Origin: Amoebophrya sp. A120
Lineage: Eukaryota > Sar > Dinophyceae > Syndiniales > Amoebophryaceae
Assembly: GCA_905178155.1 (NCBI GenBank)
Contig: CAJINV010000002.1
Location: forward strand, 12,651,386-12,715,385
Reading direction: 5' to 3'
Length of the DNA: 64,000 nt
Part shown: positions 13,669 to 25,800 of the stretch, one piece after another
How positions within the stretch are numbered: position 1 is the stretch's first letter
Layout: the number at the start of each line of letters is the position of its first letter
Made by a program: the position numbers and the translations under genes
The notes under the pieces: generated by a model
What the model was told of the DNA's origin: nothing
Seen by the model: only the letters and a program-made list of their open reading frames with translations
Databases searched by the model: none

Positions 13669-14299
13669 TTTTGCAGCAATCGTCCGCCGACAATGTGCTT
13701 CTGCTGCACTGTGCAGCTTCTCAAAGGGAGGTATTGAAGTCCACAAAGCAGTCAGCTGCTCCGCAGTCCGTTTTTCTCAGAAAAAATCACATCATGTTTT
13801 TAGAAGCAAACAGAGCAAACACTGTGGCACTAATTTTTACTTGAGGTGCTGTTTTCAATGGGCATTTAGGTTTGAAAGAGACGCGGAAACGGAAATCTAT
13901 CTTCTGAATGCGGGAAATTACAGAACTACGATTGATGCAACTCGAAACAGCTGGATACATATACAAGGAGGCACGATCGAACGCTTCTCTCCTCTTGTTA
14001 CGACCACCCTTGTGCATTCGAGGTTCATCTTCTGTTGCTACACTTTCGATCTCACTCAAGCGCTCTCGATTCGTCCTCTTTCTCAAACGACTCTCGATCT
14101 CGCGCTCACACGATTTTCGGCCAGAAAAACCGCTTTCTATCCACGAGCACACTCAGCGCGGCGAAAAAAGGGGTCATTAGAACGAAGCAATGGCCCAAAG
14201 CCGTTGCTTCACATCACAAAGAACAAATGAGATTGCGACTGCGACGCAGCATTGCGGCTTTCATTTCAGTGGAGTCTCTATATGTTTCAAGTCAAGCGT

Positions 14300-15666
14300 C
14301 TACTTTTTTGCGTTGTTTCGTTTCATCAAATCAAAAATTGACAACTGATTCGGGTCTTTCTTTACCACCCGTTCCACCTTCTTCTTTGCAGCGGCCTTTG
14401 GCTTTTTGGCCGGTGGCCCACTCGCATTCATGTTTGCGATGGGTTCGGCTGCAGGTGCGGTGCCAATGATTTGCATCGGCTGCTCTACGGCAGCGGGAGC
14501 TGCTACGCCACCGTTGGTACTAGAAGACCCGGATGATGTTCCAGAATTGTTGTCAGAAGAAGTAGATGTTGACAACAGCTCCTTTTTCGCCCTTTCAACA
14601 ATCGGCACTCGGCTTGCAACTGGTATGAAAACTTCACCGCCGTTGCAGCTGGCATTTTTCTCTCCAGCGCCACCGCTCGTCGTCTTTGGCCGGAGCAGTT
14701 CCTGGTGTGCCGGTAGCAAATATCCGTCCAGAAAATCCGCAGCAAGCTCCAGTGCGGCCGCCGGGTCAACCTGAAACTCTACCGTCTCGAGTGTCGAGCG
14801 CCGGAAACAGCATTCTGGGATGTAGTTTTGTCTTCCCGCGGCAATCACAGCTCGTGCGGTTTTTACGAGCTTTTTCTGCAAATACTTCGAGTACCTCCCA
14901 GTGACATCCAGTCGGGCGAACTGCCGGTCCATAATTTCCCGTGTTTCGCAAACAAGATCCAGCAGGCTCTGGCCTTCTTCCCCCTGGTCATCTTTTCCTG
15001 TTACTACACCACCCTCCTTAGCCGCTGGCTCCGTCTCCGAAACAGACGATCCGTTACTTTCCAACGCTGCCTTCGCTGATCCTAATCCTGCCGGCGCATG
15101 TCGGTAGACTTCTTTCGCCGTTTTTGTGCAGAACCTTCTGAGAACCGGGTCCTCAACCAGCGTCGAGACTTCCTCCATCTTGTACCCCTCCGTACTCTCG
15201 GCTTGCTTTGCTTTGGCGAGCAGCGGCACGATGAGAAAGAGCGGATCGAAGAAAGTCGCTACGTAGAAAGAGTCTTTTTTCACAACCTCGTCGCCAACAA
15301 AAAAAGAGCCCTGTGACAGAGTATGCAAGTTAAAACGTTTGTTTTTGAGAAGTTTGACGGCAACTGCGTTATGACACTTCCGATGAGACTGAATGCAGCG
15401 CCTGGCACTGCGCGTTGTACAGCTGCAGAAAACAGATCGCATCTTCCTGTTGCGTACATCACAAGAAAACAGCGTAACGACAAACTTACAATTGTTACCT
15501 GTCGCTTTCGCCCCATGGTCTGCAGTTCGTACAGCGCATCCCCCGTGTGCGCAAAAGTCCCGCACTTCGACTCGTCTACGGGGTGCGGATACTTCAACAG
15601 CTCAAAGCCGCCCTCAAGAGCGGCGCCATTGTGGGCCAGCAGCACCCGCGGTGGAACTGTGGCCAT
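14300..15666 (-). CDS. RNASEH2B: Ribonuclease H2 subunit B
   Basis: This is the non-catalytic B subunit of the heterotrimeric RNase H2 that removes ribonucleotides from DNA and RNA/DNA hybrids in the nucleus. Exon 1 is 15499-15666 (ATG at 15666, MATVPPRVLLAHNG), followed by a 188-bp GT-AG intron (15311-15498) and exon 2 14300-15310. The joined sequence carries the family core: GSFFVGDEVV then VATFFDPLFLIVPLL, matching the 'SWFIG...DPLFL' block of Ydr279/RNASEH2B proteins. A helical domain follows (SLLDLVCETREIMDRQF), then a Ser/Lys-rich tail. The extreme C-terminus, QLSIFDLMKRNNAKK, sits where human RNASEH2B has its PCNA-binding box, but lacks the paired aromatic residues. About 390 residues, a little longer than animal homologues. 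Identification rests on motif memory. Confidence 0.75.
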
Positions 15667-16297
15667 GGCAGTAATTAGCGCTTGCAACAATGAAAAGTAG
15701 CTTGCAACAATTGTTCGACGTGAAAGGAGGTTAGCTTGATTACACAGACACGCGTCAGACTCAGACTTACGAGAAGAAGCGAGACGGTTTTCGTATTGTA
15801 TATGACTGCCACGGTTGCCTTACTCAAAAACTATTGGAATAGTTACAGTCACAGATTCAAGTGCTCCACCGTCACTGGTAAAAAAATCTCCATCCTCAGC
15901 AACTGATCCATTTTCTTTTTCCGTTTTCGAAATAATTGGTCGGCATCAACAACGAAGATCTCAAATCTGAAATCTGAAATCGAGCAGCAATATGACACGT
16001 CGTCGACAACAGAAAACATAACTAACCACTACACGAATTCAGAAAGGCAGCAACTAGCACCCTACGGCAACCGAAAAACGGGCCTACCAGGTTTCTTTCA
16101 TTTTGTTTCAAATCAAAGCTCGCCCTTTACCTGTCACGGCAACCAAAAAATCAAGGCACCTCGCAAAGGGAAATCATTAGATGTGTTGCAGAAAATCCGA
16201 CCTCCACCGTTCGACTCATTAGATGTGTTTGCGGTTCGATAAGGCATGCATCAGAAAAATATTTATGCCCTCGCAAAATAAATTATCCAAACAGCTA
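15667..16297. other. Intergenic region, no gene seen
   Basis: This 630-bp gap lies between the RNase H2B start and the STT3 stop codon. It is AT-rich with no convincing frame or repeat. Confidence 0.6.
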
Positions 16298-19200
16298 CTA
16301 CTTTTTTGTCTTCTTCTTTTTCTTCTTCTTTTCCGGCGAATTCTTCGCGGTTTTATCCTTTGCGGCTGCCTTCTTTTCCGCAGCTGTCCTCGTAGCAGTT
16401 CGCGTTGTCGTCGAAGTCTCTGTACTTGACTTTTTCTCCCTTTTTGACGCCTTTGTGCTCACAGGTGCTCCGGCCGCAGTTTTATCTTTTTCTTTCGCCG
16501 CGTCTTTCTCTCCCGCCTTCTTGGCCGCCTTCTTCGAATTCTTTTTCTTCGTCGTAGTTGTGGTACTGGTACTAGAGGTAGTAGTGCTACTGCTCGAGGA
16601 CCTTGTCGCCCTCGGGGCCTCCACAGTTTTCGTTGTGCTTGAAGTTTTGGTAGTTTTGGTTGCTTTGCTGCCACCAGTGCCCTTGGTCCCCTTTTTCGAC
16701 GGCGTCGTCGTAGCTTCCTCCCCGCCCGCGATCGCTTTCACCTTCGGAAGCGAAAAGCTGCCGCTGAGCCCGTTCAAAAGCGGGGCGCGGTTGGCCGGTT
16801 TTCTCACTTTGTAAATCCGCACGATCCAGTTCTCCGTGGTGAAGGCCTCGTCGAAGTACTGCAGCTTCAACTCCGGCGCGCCGATCTCCTGGTTGCGCGC
16901 AAAGTCGCGGTTGCCGGTGATCTCGCCCATGCGGTAGTAGCACAGCTTGTACATGACGGAATTCTTGAACTTCTCCGTCGCCATGTAGTCGACGGAGTAC
17001 CCGTGCATGCCGATAAAGTCGGACTCCGCAATCTTGTCCGGGTAGACCCCGTTGGCGATCCGCACGGGCCACAGGAACTTCGCAATGTCGTCCGAGGCGT
17101 AGCGTGCCACCCCGCCGGACAGCACGAGAACGTAGTCCACGTCAAGGCGGTCCAGGATCATGAAGGCGTCCTTCTCGTTGCTGCCCAGCATGAGCCCGAT
17201 CGTGGCGATGTGGGTGTTGTTCCAGGTGTTGTTGTCCACGATCACCGTGCGGTTCGCCAAACTGGTGATTTGGTAGCCGTAGTCCCACCACGAGGCGATG
17301 GTCGCTTTCTGGTGCGTGTTCTGCCGGATCCAGTAGTACGCTTCCCGGAAGTATGGATTGCAAAAATGTCTGGGTCTGGAAGAGTCATGCTGTTTTTGCA
17401 TGACACAGAAGGTCTGGAATGGAAGCTCTAGCATCACAGGTTTCGAGAGCCTTCCGCAATGCCGAATCCGCATGACAAGTCCCCTATTTTGCAGACAAAA
17501 AGTGGGAGCTTTTGCTACGTATGCATGAGAGACTTTTCTGTGTTCTGAAGTACGCATTACAAGTTGCATTCTTCCAGACCCAGACATTTTTACAGTTGAT
17601 AGGAAGTCGTCCTGGATGATCCGCGTGCCGCTCCGAGGGTCCCGGTGCTCCATCACGACCGAGGGGTTGCTGTAGGCCGCGGCGCTCATCCAGGTGCAAT
17701 GTTGCACGAAATTCTTCAGCAGGTAGAACAAAAACGAGGTTCCGATGATTGTGATCAACTTGCTGGTCGAGTGGAAGGACGGAGACGAGGAACAGGCTGA
17801 GGGGGCTTCTGCGGATTCCGCCGAATCATTTTCGTGATTACTGTCTCCATTTTTGTCGCTGCTACCAAATGACTCTTTTTCTCCGATTTTCTTCACTGAC
17901 CCGGTTTCGGCATTTTTCTCGAACCGCTGCAGCCCCAGCGCGCTCCGCACCGCGCTGCCGTCCCACGTGGCTTTGTGCCGCAGCTGCGGGAGCAGGGAAG
18001 AAAGGATCTCGCTGGCCGCAACGCCACCGAGACAGCAGGCGGCGGCCGAAAGGACCAAGAGCAACCGGATCATCATGCCGCTAAAATACACCGCGACCAC
18101 CCCGTAGATGCCCAAAATCAGAGACGCATCGGACGCCCAGCGAAAGCAGAAGAAAATTCCGACCGGGAGTAGGAAAGGCAGGATGTGGAGGTCCATCACG
18201 TAGTTGGCCCAGGTCGACGGCTGGTGCTCGCTGACCGACGCAATGATGGGGATGTACTTCTTTGCGTACGTCGGATCTAGGAGGGACAGCGACCGCCCGG
18301 ACCAGTTTGTCTTCCCGGTTACCTGTGAAATAGTTTGACTGTCATTTTTTCGAGGCTGGACAGATGTATGATGTTGCGGCGTGTACTCATAGACAAGACT
18401 CAACGGTGTACAGATATCGAAACAGGAAAAGCCAAACCCTCTTCATTGAAGTAAACATTACACAAAACCTCCAGTACCGTGAGGTACGCCACGAGGACGA
18501 GAAAGCAGCTGGCTACGCCGACCGCCGATAGCTTCATGAGAAAGTAGAAGAGTCGGCGACTGAAGTACTGCGAGACGAAGCGCGTGCCGTAATAGCAGTT
18601 CATCACTAGAAACACGCCGTGACTCGCGAGGTGCTCCGAGGAACTCACTGCTTGGAAGTTGACGAAGGGAATGTTCAAACACAGAATTGTCCCGATCACG
18701 TAAAAAAGCGAGTATGCAACGTAGTGCCGAGCGGAAAACGTGCCGATCAGCAGGACGAGGACCTGGGTGATGTTCGAAGAAAAAAAAAATGTGTTTACTG
18801 ATTTTCATGCGCAGCTTCGCCAAATAGATCAATGCGTTGGAGAATTTCCGTTATCGTCTTGCCGCCTCTACCAACACATATTTATACCATGTAGATCGCG
18901 ATGGTGTTTAGCACGAAGATGTAGCCGCCCCAACTCGCCACCATGTAGAGAAAGGCGAATGCGGCAAACAGCCCCCACAGGATACTCCCCGACTTTACCG
19001 CCATCGTGAACGCGTAGAACGAAAACACAATCGCAAAGATTGCGCATGCCTCGTTGTCGTAGGAGCCGGCCACGCTTCGAGACAGGTAGCTCGGGCAAAT
19101 TGCCATGAAGAGCGCCGCGAAAAGGCCGGATTCGGGGCGATTTGTCACCTATGTTGGCAACATCAAGGTGTTCTGTCAGTACTTTCTGAATTACCAGGAA

Positions 19201-19732
19201 GGTCGTAGATCTTCAAACGGTCGTTTATATTCGAGAAGAACTTTTGTTTAAGTACTCGGTAAAGTAAAAATGTTCGAAGAACCTCCTTCGTCAACAGGTA
19301 CGCCGCAATCGAGGTGAACCCGGCGAATAGCGGGGCGAAGAAGACGCACGTTTCCAGGACGGAAATCCGCAGCCCGATTCCATTGAGGCACCAGTTGATC
19401 AGGGTCGAGGTGGTCATCAAACCGGGGAACAGCGTGTTCCCCACCACGCGTCCCAGCGGGTACCACGTAAAGTTGTCGAACCAGTTCCAGAATTCCACAA
19501 ACCCGTGCTCCGCCAGGTACTCCGTCGTGCGCCAGTTGAAGTGCGGGTCAAACTCATGGATCACCGCTTCAAAGCGGATGACCGCGAAGAGCCGAATGCA
19601 GAACGCAAGGAGCACGATCACGCCGAGCGTCAGCGATTCGATCACCGGCGCCCACTGCCGACCCTTGTCCGCGAGCAGCTTGCATCCCCGGGTCTTCACG
19701 AGAATGTCGACCAAGTCGTCTACTTCCGACAT
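16298..19732 (-). CDS. STT3: STT3 catalytic subunit of oligosaccharyltransferase
   Basis: This multi-pass ER enzyme transfers the lipid-linked oligosaccharide to Asn in N-x-S/T sequons. Exons: 19283-19732, 18888-19148, 18424-18762 (left edge tentative), 17602-18322 and 16298-17351; the first three introns (19149-19282, 18763-18887, about 18323-18423) are GT-AG. Diagnostic motifs: FDPHFNWRTTEYL and WYPLGR in the first luminal loop (acidic catalytic residues), SVAGSYDNEACAIFA, SLLDPTYAKKYIPIIASVSE, the WWDYGYQI (WWDYG) motif near 17285, and DNNTWNNTHI. A 250-bp introner-like element separates QDDF from REAYYW, which are contiguous in other STT3s. It happens to be open in frame, so the gene reads through it on paper. 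The C-terminus has an unusual long Lys/Thr/Ser tail ending in poly-Lys. The first ATG is at 19732 (MSEVDDLVDIL). Confidence 0.95.
17352..17601. mobile_element. Introner-like element A1 in STT3, 250 bp, TSD GGAAG
   Basis: Ends are TATGGATTGCAAAAATG and its near-complement CATTTTTACAGTTGATA, followed inward by the family signature GTCTGGGTCTGGAAGA. Flanked by GGAAG at 17347-17351 and 17602-17606. Removing the element and one TSD copy (255 nt) joins QDDF to REAYYW exactly as in other STT3 proteins. No GT-AG boundary is available in the gene direction. Confidence 0.85.
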
Positions 19733-20581
19733 GATGGCGTGTCCTCCGGGCGCTGGGGTTAGCGTTGCAGGATGGTCTCTATTGCGTCGTGCCAAGTGCC
19801 ATTTCCCTGCTCAAGTTTGAAAAATAATCACTGGCGCCACTAAGAAAACCCTCGTAGTTGCTTGGGTTGTTGAAAAAGTTTTCCTTTATGTCAGTACAAA
19901 CCGCAGCAGCGGGTGGAGTGGCAGAACGTGTGCCGAAAACGAAAAAGCCACGGAAAGAATTGCGACAAAGATGAAACCAACGAACGCGTGCTGGGACAGA
20001 GATCATGTTCACCAGAGATAGTATCGGACCTGATCACACGAAGATCCTGATCTATCTATGCACGCAAAAAGGGATCTACACTTCGAGCATATCTAGGGAA
20101 TTTCAGCACGAAAATTTGGTTGAAGGTCTACTCTGACCGCGGTGATTCCAACTTTCCCCGCGAACTGAAAGCCTCTGAAAAAATCTGAGTGTAATAAAAC
20201 TGTAGCCATATTTCGGAGAACTCAAGAACATCTCTTGGAAATGACCCTGCAAGTTCGAGGTTGCGCTGTATCGTCATCCCATTGGGCATAGTTTTCCTTT
20301 TGACATTGAGTTGTAGAAGAAAATGAAGTTTTCGACCGTAACAATATGAATGAGTGTCATCACATCAGCGACATGTTAGCAGAGACCAATAGTCTACATA
20401 TAATGAATGAGGAGCTTCAATACGCGAATAGCTCGTCTCTGCTTTACAGTGTGCCATGTAGGTGGAGTGCTTTTGTTCATTTTGTATGTCTAGTCCTGCA
20501 CTTCCTGATTCTTTCGTATCAATTTTCGATAGCGGATACAACGAATGGGATCATCATACGCATTTCCAAAGAAAACCAATT
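19733..20581. other. Intergenic region, no gene seen
   Basis: Lies between the STT3 start and the end of the DXO-like gene. The STT3 frame stays open for 21 codons upstream of the chosen ATG (to 19795) but without another ATG. The rest is AT-rich with no supported exon. Confidence 0.55.
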
Positions 20582-22264
20582 CTAGTCCTCCAGGAGGCCG
20601 CGCAAAACTTCTTTCGGCGATAAACTGCAGTCCGCGTACTTTTTCGCCGGCACCAAGCGCATGGGTTTCTTCGGATCGCGTGTGTCAAAAGTCAGGTCGA
20701 AGGCAACACACTCTCCCTCGCTTCCGTACAAACAATCGGGGATGTCCGCCGCGGCTTCCCGGAGCTCCGTGAGGGCAGCGGAGAGGTCGGTTACCATTCC
20801 CTGTTTCTCGCCGGCGCGCAGAAAGCGGCACACAACGTCCGGGTAATAGAGAGTTTTCACCTGCGAAACCTCGTTCCGGCTTCGTTTGTCGGCGTACACC
20901 AGCTGCCTCGCCCCCGAGGAAAGCATTTGCAAAACGAGCTTGCGACCGAAATTCGCCGGATTTCCGGATTTGATTTCCACCAAATCGTCCCTTTCGTCTT
21001 TTTTACCTGCAGCATTCTTTCCCGTCTTCGCATCTGCGTCGGTCGTGAACAAAATTTGGAAAGGACAAAAATCTGCACCATCTACTCCGGAAACATGGTC
21101 GTTGGTTTCTCTACCGCAAAACTCGAGCAGCTGCACGTGCTCGGTGCCATTGTGGGATTCGTCGTGGCGGTCCCGAAACTCGCCACCGGTCACCAGCCGC
21201 TCAAACTGAAATCCGCTGTCACTGTAGTCTTTGACGTAGTTGTCGCACTTGCTGACGCAGATCACGCCGGCAACCTTCTGCACCCGGTAGCAGTAGTCCT
21301 CCTGCGGAATGTATCAAATGTAAAAACGTCTGGGTCTGGAAGATTGCGAGGTTTGTCATGCAGATTTTCCATGACCCGAATGATCTGTAATGGAGGACCT
21401 AGCATGACAGATTCCGTGAGATCACTATCATGCCTATCCCGCATGAGACACTCCCGCCCAACTTGATCGAAAGTGGACGGCTTTTGGCACTCATGCAACA
21501 CAGATTTTTGCAATATTCGGATTTAGCATCACAAGTTCCAATCTTCCAGACCCAGACATTTTTACAATCCATAGAATGCGGACCCCGCGTGGCCCGTAGG
21601 ACACATTCGAGATGTCGCGCTTCAGCAAAACCTCGAGTGTCGAGCCGCCGAAGGAAAAATCGACCTTGTCCAAGTCATATCAAATGTAAAAATGTCTGGG
21701 TCTGGAAGAATGAGCGATTTGTCATGCAGCTTTTCCATGGCCCATGAGGTCTGGAATGCAGGACCTAGCATGACAGATTCTGTGCGACCTCTCTCATGCC
21801 TATCCTGCATGAGAAACCCCCTCCCGACTTGGTCAAAACTGGACGACTTTTCTTGGTAATCATGCAACACAGATTCTTGCTTGTTTCAGATTTAGCATGA
21901 CAAGTTGCATTCTTCCAGACCCAGACATTTTTGCATTTGATAAGTCAATACCCTTTGTTTTGGCCAAAAACAACCCAAGGACACGCGGCGTGACGTGCGG
22001 GAACGCCTGCGGCTTGATCTGCGGGGGCAAAGCCTCGGTCGCGAACACCTGCGGTAGGCGGTGCAGATTCAACTGCCGCAAGTCGCTGATTTGCGGAATC
22101 TCGGGGTCAAAGACAGTCGCCTCCAAAACATCTTCTTTCGTGCACGCCTGGATGCTTTTGCGCTCGCACTTCGAGGGCACCCACGCGAACGAGCCCAAGT
22201 CCTGAACAGGTTCGAACCCGAGCTTTCGCAGCGTTTGGACGTACTCCTGGTCCGAACTAGCCAT
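20582..22264 (-). CDS. DXO: DXO/Rai1-family mRNA decapping nuclease
   Basis: DXO/Rai1 enzymes remove incomplete or non-canonical 5' caps and degrade the faulty RNA. Starts at the ATG at 22264 (MASSDQEYVQTLRKLGF). Three exons are joined after removing two introner-like elements: about 21943-22264, 21574-21677 and 20582-21312. The joined frame reads TKGIDLDKVDFSFGG and RGVRIPQEDYCYRVQK without break. Family blocks in order: AGVICVSKC, then DSGFQFERL (the GYKFE motif), HVSGVDGADFC (in the place of the ExD metal-binding motif) and DDLVEIKSG (the E-x-K motif), followed by a long C-terminal alpha/beta part. About 385 residues, typical for the family. The ExD motif looks altered (VDGAD), so catalytic activity is uncertain. 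Assignment is from motif order and is moderately sure. Confidence 0.68.
21313..21573. mobile_element. Introner-like element A2 in DXO gene, 261 bp, TSD GAATG
   Basis: Begins TATCAAATGTAAAAACG, ends CATTTTTACAATCCATA, with the GTCTGGGTCTGGAAGA inner TIR on both sides. Flanked by GAATG at 21308-21312 and 21574-21578. Excision with one TSD copy gives GVRIPQEDYC in frame. The interior has TAGCATGACAGATTC, also present in A3. Confidence 0.88.
21678..21942. mobile_element. Introner-like element A3 in DXO gene, 265 bp, TSD AGTCA
   Basis: Near-perfect TIRs start TATCAAATG and end CATTTGATA, with the GTCTGGGTCTGGAAGA signature. Flanked by AGTCA at 21673-21677 and 21943-21947. Only 104 bp of exon separate it from A2. 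Excision gives GIDLDKVDF in frame. Inferred splice ends are not GT-AG. Confidence 0.9.
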
Positions 22265-22818
22265 CTTTTTGAAAACGTATGTACTTTAATTTGAAGACTA
22301 CGTCGATTTAGAGGAGACAAAGCAAGAGATGGAGAAACTATGTGAGTTCAAAAACCTAGGAGGCTCTAGAAAAAAAACTTTTGATTCGTGTTGTCGCGAA
22401 TCGTGCTCGTGCGAGGAAGAACTCTAAAAACCTCAGTAAAGATTTAAAGCAAGGTGCGCTGCAGCATGCGTATTCATGTGATCGACAAGGTGCAAGGTGT
22501 CTCTGGACGCTACCTTTGATCGAAAAAATCTGCAGAAAAAGATTATGGATCACTTTTTCGTGGCGGTAGTGGTTGCAGTGCTGCTTGGAGAAAGCACACG
22601 CTAGACGGAACAGAGAGGATCTGCCAACCATATTACTGCGTGTGCAATCGGCCCCCACAATGAGGGACCTATCGAACATCTCATCTCCACCTGCGAGATA
22701 TACTGAAATCGGCCACTTCCGCAACTTGCGCTTCCTTTCCCGCGGGAAAACGCGAACTCATTCTGTGTCGCTTCGTGAGACATGTTGTACTGTCGCTTTA
22801 CGTCTACTTTGCGCGCTT
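22265..22818. other. Intergenic region, no gene seen
   Basis: Holds the 5' flank of the DXO-like gene and the 3' flank of AP4B1. No supported ORF, RNA or repeat. Confidence 0.6.
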
Positions 22819-25800
22819 TTACAAAAACGGCGACACTGCAGCCAGAGCCTGTGCCACGGCAGGATCAGGGTCATCGGATTTTGCCTTTCCGGTGCAAACA
22901 GCTTGTCCCTCAACTGCTTTCAGCAGCAGCTCAAACAATACCACCGCTGCTGTGCTGCCGCCACTACTGGTCGGGCCACCCCCTATATCAAATGCAAATA
23001 TGTCTGGGTCTGGAAAGTTGTAACTTGTGATGCTGTATTCGGATTCGAAAAAAATCTGTATTGCATGGCCAGCAAGGGGACGAGAAGTCCTGGTGGTCAC
23101 CACGGAGCAAAAAAAGTCCTGGTGGTCGCCACCGAGCAAGAGAAGTCCTGGTGGTCACCACGGAGCAAGAGAAGTCCTGGTGGTCACCACGTAGCAAAAA
23201 AAGTCCTGGTGGTCACCACCAGCAAAAAAAGTCATGGCTGTCACCACGGAGCAAGAGAAACCACGGAGCAAAAAAAGTCCTGGTGGTCACCACGGAGCAA
23301 AAAAAGTCCTGGTGGTCACCACGGAGCAAAAAAAGTCATGGCGGTCGCCACGGAGCAAAAAAAGTCCTGGTGGTCACCACGGAGCAAGAGAAGTCCTGGC
23401 GGTCACCACGGAGCTCATGGAAAATATGCATGACAAATCTAGAAATCTTCCAGACCCAGACATATTTGCATTTGATACCCTATTTCATCGAGCAAATCTA
23501 AACTCCCATCGCTCTTCCCGCCGCCCGATGCACAGCAGCCATAGAAGTAGAACTTCAGCAGCCTCTCCTCTGGCAAATAACCGCTCGCGATGCATTGCAG
23601 GTTGGCTTTCTCCAGCGCGGCCTGTACCAGCGAGTCCAATTGCTCGAGCTGGCCGGGCGCGGAAAAAGCCCGCGATTGCTCCTTTGTGGCCTGGAATTCT
23701 TCCCAATATTGTTGAAACGCGGCCCCGTCGACCTGCTCTGCGGAACTTCTCGGCGCGTGGAAAAAGGATGTAGAAGAACTCGCCGGAGTATTGCCAGTAA
23801 TGGGCATAGGACCTGTGCCGCCGTCGGTCAAGAACATTTCCAGAGAATCGGGCTGCGTGGGAGGAAGGACTGGTGGTCGGTCGGAAAGCAGATCGATCGG
23901 CGACGAGGCGTTCGGATTTGCGCCCGCCGCACCCGTTTCTACCCCGCCCAGCAGGTCAAACGACGAAGAACCGACCGCCGGAGGAGCGGGCGGGGCCGCT
24001 GCAACTCCGTCGTCGAGCAATGACGCCGTCCCGTTCGCGACTCCGCGCTGGTGCGTGGGGGTGGCGGAGGACGTTGCTTTTGGAATGTTGGGCCCATCCG
24101 GCACGTGGCTACCGCGGTAGATCAAACTCTCCGCGACGGGAGCGCAAAATTTCGTCGCCGGTTTATTGTAGACCTGCAATAGAAATAGCAGTGTACTAAC
24201 GATATTAAAGGTCAAGCTTTTTTCAGGTGTTCGATGTCGATAGATCAATGCCCGCTCCTGGCAACGCTAAAAATCATAAACTGCAGAAGGTGGAGTCAAA
24301 CAGTGTTCCCTTACCACACTGAGAGTGTTGAATTCCCGGTAGATTTTGGAGTCCGCCGCGTCGCGCAGATCTTCGCGAAACGCCTTCACTTTGGCCTTCG
24401 ATCCACAGATTATCCGTTTGGCCTCATCGGCGTTCGCGAGCAGGAGTCGGTAGTAGAACAGTGCGCGGTCACGAATGTCCACCCGCTGTTCGTCGTTCAG
24501 TGCCTTGTCGAGCAAACGCCCCAGCATGGCCTGACACTCCCGCGGGCGGAAGAAAAACAGCTTGGCCGTGGAGATCAGCAGCTCGCTTTTCACCTCGGGC
24601 ATTTCGTTCTCGTAGTCGTCAATCAGCGGTTCAAGCAGGTAGGGCCCGTCCGCAATGCGGCCGCCAAACTCACCCAGCATCCACACGATCGCTGCCTTCC
24701 CCTCGGATTCCTCGATTGACTCGAGCACCTGCTCAAGAGTACTGCCAACCTGTGAAGATGCATAGCTTGTCTAGAACGTTGATGCCGTTGTTTAAAATTT
24801 TCTATTGCGGCCCAAATTCCGAGCAATCTCAATCGAAATAACTACGATAATCTACACTACACACACATATTGGAGGTACCTCGTCAAACTGCTCGGGGTA
24901 TTTGCGCAGGATGTCCTTCATCACAATGGCGGTTTCGCAGACCACGTAACTGGATGCCTCGCTGCTGAGTTTCAGCAGCTCCAGCAAACAGGCGACGATC
25001 TGGGCCGCGAAAGACTCGTTCGCCAGGGCGATCTTCGCGAGGCAGTGCACCGCGTGCTTGCTGATGTCCAGACTGACGTCTGTGACGGCTTCTTTGATCT
25101 CGTTGACCACCGACTCCACGTTCTCTGGAACGATCAACAGTGTGAGGATGTCCAGCTTCAGCTTCTTGATGTACGTGGGATCGTTCCACTTCATGAAAAA
25201 CTGTTTGTAGTCCGCCACCCAGGAGAGCGCGGGTCTCATCACGTCCGACGACACCTCGTTTTGTTCCTCACCGCCGCCGGCCAGCAGCACACGAATGTGC
25301 GACAGAACGGTAAATCCCAGTTCGTGGCTGTTGGTCGCGATGAGCGTAAGAAGCGGACCCTGGTAGAGTTTTTTTTTTTCTGTCATTACGACCTCGACAA
25401 AAAGACGCTCCGCCTTGGGATGCGTAAAGATTCTTTGCTCGCGCTTATAGGGATCAATACTTTAAATGCTTTTGATCAACAAATTTCGTTTTGTGGTACC
25501 TTCAACCGAGCCCCGACCTGTAGCTGTAATTCTCTTGGTGCTCGTGCGGTAAGGGACAGGAAAATTGTTGCCACGGAGAGCACCACCGAGGGGGAAGACT
25601 GCTTCAGCAGCGGTTCCAAGAGGTTCATGACGTCAAAAATCTCGCCCTCCGTGTCCAGCTCGAATTTCTCCAGCAACTTCAACACGGCGCACTGCCCCCA
25701 TTCGCTGAAGGTCGTAATCCGATTCAAGAGGTGCTCGATCAGCACCTTGTTCAGCGTGATACCCCCACAGTCAGCGAGAATCTCCTCCAGCGCAAACAGC

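Noticed and set aside
22388-23433. Plus-strand ORFs with SWWSPRSKKSPGG repeats
   Set aside because: Translation of the minisatellite inside introner A4, opposite the AP4B1 gene; not a protein gene.
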